Shown here piece by piece: positions 62,049 to 64,000 of a stretch of DNA of 64,000 nucleotides (position 1 is the stretch's first letter; each line of letters begins with the position of its first letter). Origin of the DNA: Bacillus bingmayongensis (GTDB lineage: Bacteria; Bacillota; Bacilli; Bacillales; Bacillaceae_G); contig NZ_JH921517.1 of assembly GCF_000299035.1 (NCBI RefSeq), forward strand, positions 919,317 through 983,316, in the 5' to 3' direction. The notes beneath the pieces are model-generated. The model was given only the letters and a program-made list of their open reading frames with translations, was not told the DNA's origin and ran no database searches. The translations under genes were made by a program, and so were the position numbers.

Positions 62049-63128
62049 CTAATAATCATGCGGATTAGAGGACTTTTTCTCAATCCGCTCAATCACATCC
62101 TGCAGCTCATCCGGCTTCAAAAATTCAATCGGAGAGAATCCCTTTTCAAACGTAAGTGTATCTGCCTCTATCATGAGCACATATCTGTCATTAACCTTCG
62201 CAATATGAATTTGGTCTCCAAAATCCGCAAGTAAGGCCTTCACAGAAATATGATCTGCTTTTACTTTCAATTCAACTTCAGGAGCATGCTCGACGATTTG
62301 GGCCGTTGCTTCCATTACTTCCTCCGTTGAAAACTGTTCCATAATTTCACGTTTAGGACTCGCAGCCCATACTTCCATCGCTTGGTCGAATTGTTCACGT
62401 TCTTCTGTTCCTTCTTCAAAGACGTCTTCGATTTGGTCGTATACCATATCCATGACTTGTGTTTTCATGATTTCGGGCATGGAACGCTCGTATTCTACGA
62501 ATTTTAAGAAGTCTTCGAAGTAGCGGGCATGTGATGCTTGGTGGATTTTTAATTCGCCTACTTCTACCATGCCTTCTTCTGGCATATATGGGTATTGAAT
62601 GGATTTCATATTTTTTGTCGTAATTGCCATTTCAACATTACGAATAAGTGTTGCTTCGTCAGAAATGGAAGCAACTTTTGGCTCGAAGTCACACTTCATA
62701 ACGAATACGAATGGATCGTCAAAGTATTTACGTAGTTTTGCTTGGGCAACTAAAAATACACCACCACGTACTGCACTCGTATCAATATATGTATAAACGA
62801 GAGGTTCACTCATATCTTTAAAATTCTCTTTCGTTTCCGCAAAGCGGATGCGATTAAATAAATTATAATGCGGGTTTGAATCGAATTCGTGCCCAGTTTC
62901 TACAATAAATCGGCCGATTTTTGTTGGGGCTTGTTCGGTTTTTGCATGACGTTCTACTTTTCGTTTAGATATTTTTAATAATTCACCATCTAAGAACTCT
63001 TTTAAGGAACTATCTTCATATTCTTCAGCATCTAACGTTTGGAAATGTTTATATCGTTTATCTGCTTGTTCACCTTTTCCTTCTATTTGTACGACATAGA
63101 AGGAGAGGAAATTTATTTCAAAATCCAT
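62049..63128 (-). CDS. DUF3900-type conserved protein (359 aa)
   Basis: Cytosolic protein, start ATG at 63128 with AAGGTGA before it. The N-terminus has INFLSFYVVQIEGKGEQADK and the middle VYTYIDTSAVRGGVFLVAQAKLR, and the C-terminal half is acidic. It agrees in length and style with the DUF3900 proteins of Bacillus, which somewhat resemble nucleoid-associated NdpA-like proteins; function unknown. A short SAIL-like terminator lies 140 bp after the stop. Confidence 0.65.
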   Translation of the reverse strand: MDFEINFLSFYVVQIEGKGEQADKRYKHFQTLDAEEYEDSSLKEFLDGELLKISKRKVERHAKTEQAPTKIGRFIVETGHEFDSNPHYNLFNRIRFAETKENFKDMSEPLVYTYIDTSAVRGGVFLVAQAKLRKYFDDPFVFVMKCDFEPKVASISDEATLIRNVEMAITTKNMKSIQYPYMPEEGMVEVGELKIHQASHARYFEDFLKFVEYERSMPEIMKTQVMDMVYDQIEDVFEEGTEEREQFDQAMEVWAASPKREIMEQFSTEEVMEATAQIVEHAPEVELKVKADHISVKALLADFGDQIHIAKVNDRYVLMIEADTLTFEKGFSPIEFLKPDELQDVIERIEKKSSNPHDY

Positions 63129-63245
63129 ATTTATCACCTTGTTTCATTTCATTGACTCTTATCAGTATAGAGATGGAGAAAACTTTCGTCAATTTAATAA
63201 AGTAAAACGAATAACAAAGACTTACTATTTGTTAATTCGGAATAT

Positions 63246-63268
63246 AGGAAGGGGGAGAGCCCCTTCCT
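63246..63268 (-). terminator. Hairpin after the coiled-coil gene
   Basis: Stem AGGAAGGGG / CCCCTTCCT with a 5-base loop. It has little T run on the minus strand, so termination is likely but not certain. Confidence 0.55.
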
Positions 63269-63291
63269 TATATAGTTCTTTGTTTTACTAA

Positions 63292-63639
63292 TTAAAATCC
63301 ATCCTCAAGTGCTGAAAATGGAATGTTGAGTCGATTCTCTACAGTACGTAAACGTTGATTTAATCGATTGAGTCTACGTGTATGACGTTCTACTGTCTGC
63401 TGAAGTTGATTTACTTGACGGTTTAATTGATTTACTCTTTGTTCTAGCTCATTTACTCGTCTTTCTAACTGACGGCCGCCACCACCTGGGAATGAAATTG
63501 GAATTTGAAATTGTCTGTTTGGATCATAGGGATCAATTTGTTCAGTTTGTTCTATATATGGTTGGTATTGCGGTTGTTCGTCATATTGCCCTTGATAATT
63601 ATAAGGGGGGTAGGGGATATATGAATTGTAGGGATACAT
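63292..63639 (-). CDS. Tyr/Pro-rich coiled-coil protein (115 aa)
   Basis: From ATG at 63639 with GGAGG six bases before. The first 45 residues are rich in Tyr, Pro, Gln and Asn (MYPYNSYIPYPPYNYQG). Then GGGG and a heptad coiled coil (about 56-105) made of regular LERRVNELEQRVNQLNRQV-type repeats follow. No signal or span. Such Tyr-rich plus coiled-coil proteins are often coat or spore-crust components in Bacillus, but this is inference. The last 290 bp of the window hold no gene that I can see. Confidence 0.65.
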   Translation of the reverse strand: MYPYNSYIPYPPYNYQGQYDEQPQYQPYIEQTEQIDPYDPNRQFQIPISFPGGGGRQLERRVNELEQRVNQLNRQVNQLQQTVERHTRRLNRLNQRLRTVENRLNIPFSALEDGF

Positions 63640-64000
63640 AAACATCCTCCGTTCTCTAAATTTAGTTGAATTCATCATAATGTATGTGTAAGAGCGGATG
63701 GGTGGCACGGCAAATACCTATTTTGAATAGGGGACTTCACCAAACGTATTTAAGAGGATTTGTGAAGTTTTTTATGAATGATGATTATTTTTTAAAAAAT
63801 TCAAAATTATTAATGTGTTAAAATTGTTTTTGAATTATTGTTTGGTATATACTGGTTAAATAAGAGAAAGATTACAATCTTAACAAACTTAAGTTTTTTA
63901 AGTAAATATGTGTAGACATTTCTTAAAGAAAAGAGTAATTTTAATATAGTGGAAATCAAATTGTAATATTTTGTAGTTATATTGCAAAGTCATGTAATCA

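Noticed and set aside
1-64000. CRISPR array, prophage, rRNA or tRNA genes
   Set aside because: No regularly spaced identical repeats with unique spacers, no phage structural genes, and no rRNA or tRNA sequence seen.

Overview
The window looks like chromosomal DNA of a Bacillus cereus-group bacterium (B. cereus, thuringiensis, anthracis or relatives). The evidence is low-GC Firmicute coding sequence with strong GGAGG-type ribosome binding sites, a yneR-plsY / yneT-parE-parC block in the order known from Bacillus, several copies of the group-specific bcr1-type intergenic repeat, a yueD benzil reductase very like the B. cereus one, and sporulation-type genes such as a sporulenol synthase. I see no rRNA, tRNA, CRISPR array, complete insertion sequence or prophage. 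The species cannot be fixed from this alone.

Layout. 1-11.0 kb: yneR and plsY on the minus strand, an anaerobic ribonucleotide reductase operon (nrdD-nrdG) followed by a response regulator without a kinase and an HtrA protease, then yneT, a 31-residue membrane peptide and topoisomerase IV (parE-parC). 11-15.2 kb: a lipoprotein, a secreted SH3-like protein, a thiol-disulfide oxidoreductase pair, two small mobile-type repeats and an IolW-like dehydrogenase. 15.3-21 kb: a TetR-ABC exporter pair with twin operators, and an ECF sigma / anti-sigma / LytR-CpsA-Psr cluster with a recognisable autoregulatory promoter. 21-30.3 kb: a probable spore-surface protein, three tandem OppA paralogues that each carry the same promoter and leader, a methyltransferase and small hypothetical genes.

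30.6-36.5 kb holds the most unusual module: a secreted and membrane-anchored von Willebrand A protein, a 1120-residue tubulin/FtsZ-like protein and a 47-residue acidic protein, with a 143-bp inverted-repeat element inside the operon. 36.5-49.4 kb is mostly transport and metabolism: BrnQ, YfnA-like permease, RarD, YuiD, sporulenol synthase, FabG, DhaS-type aldehyde dehydrogenase, YhdT-PanF and a DoxX protein. 49.6-60.5 kb has a nucleoside hydrolase with an altered motif, a serine hydrolase, a stand-alone argininosuccinate-lyase paralogue, an acetyltransferase, yueD, an ASCH-Nudix pair, an acetate-type transporter, a Fur-boxed flavodoxin with a beta-propeller partner, a cold-shock protein and a DEDDh exonuclease. 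60.5-64 kb holds a decayed bcr repeat, an orphan nuclease-type toxin fragment with an Imm70-like immunity gene, a DUF3900-type protein and a coiled-coil protein.

Functionally the window is mainly ordinary core and accessory genome. The points worth following are the vWA/tubulin-like module, the regulatory triangle nrdDG-response regulator-htrA, the toxin/immunity relic and the repeat elements. All product names rest on sequence patterns read by eye; no database search was run.
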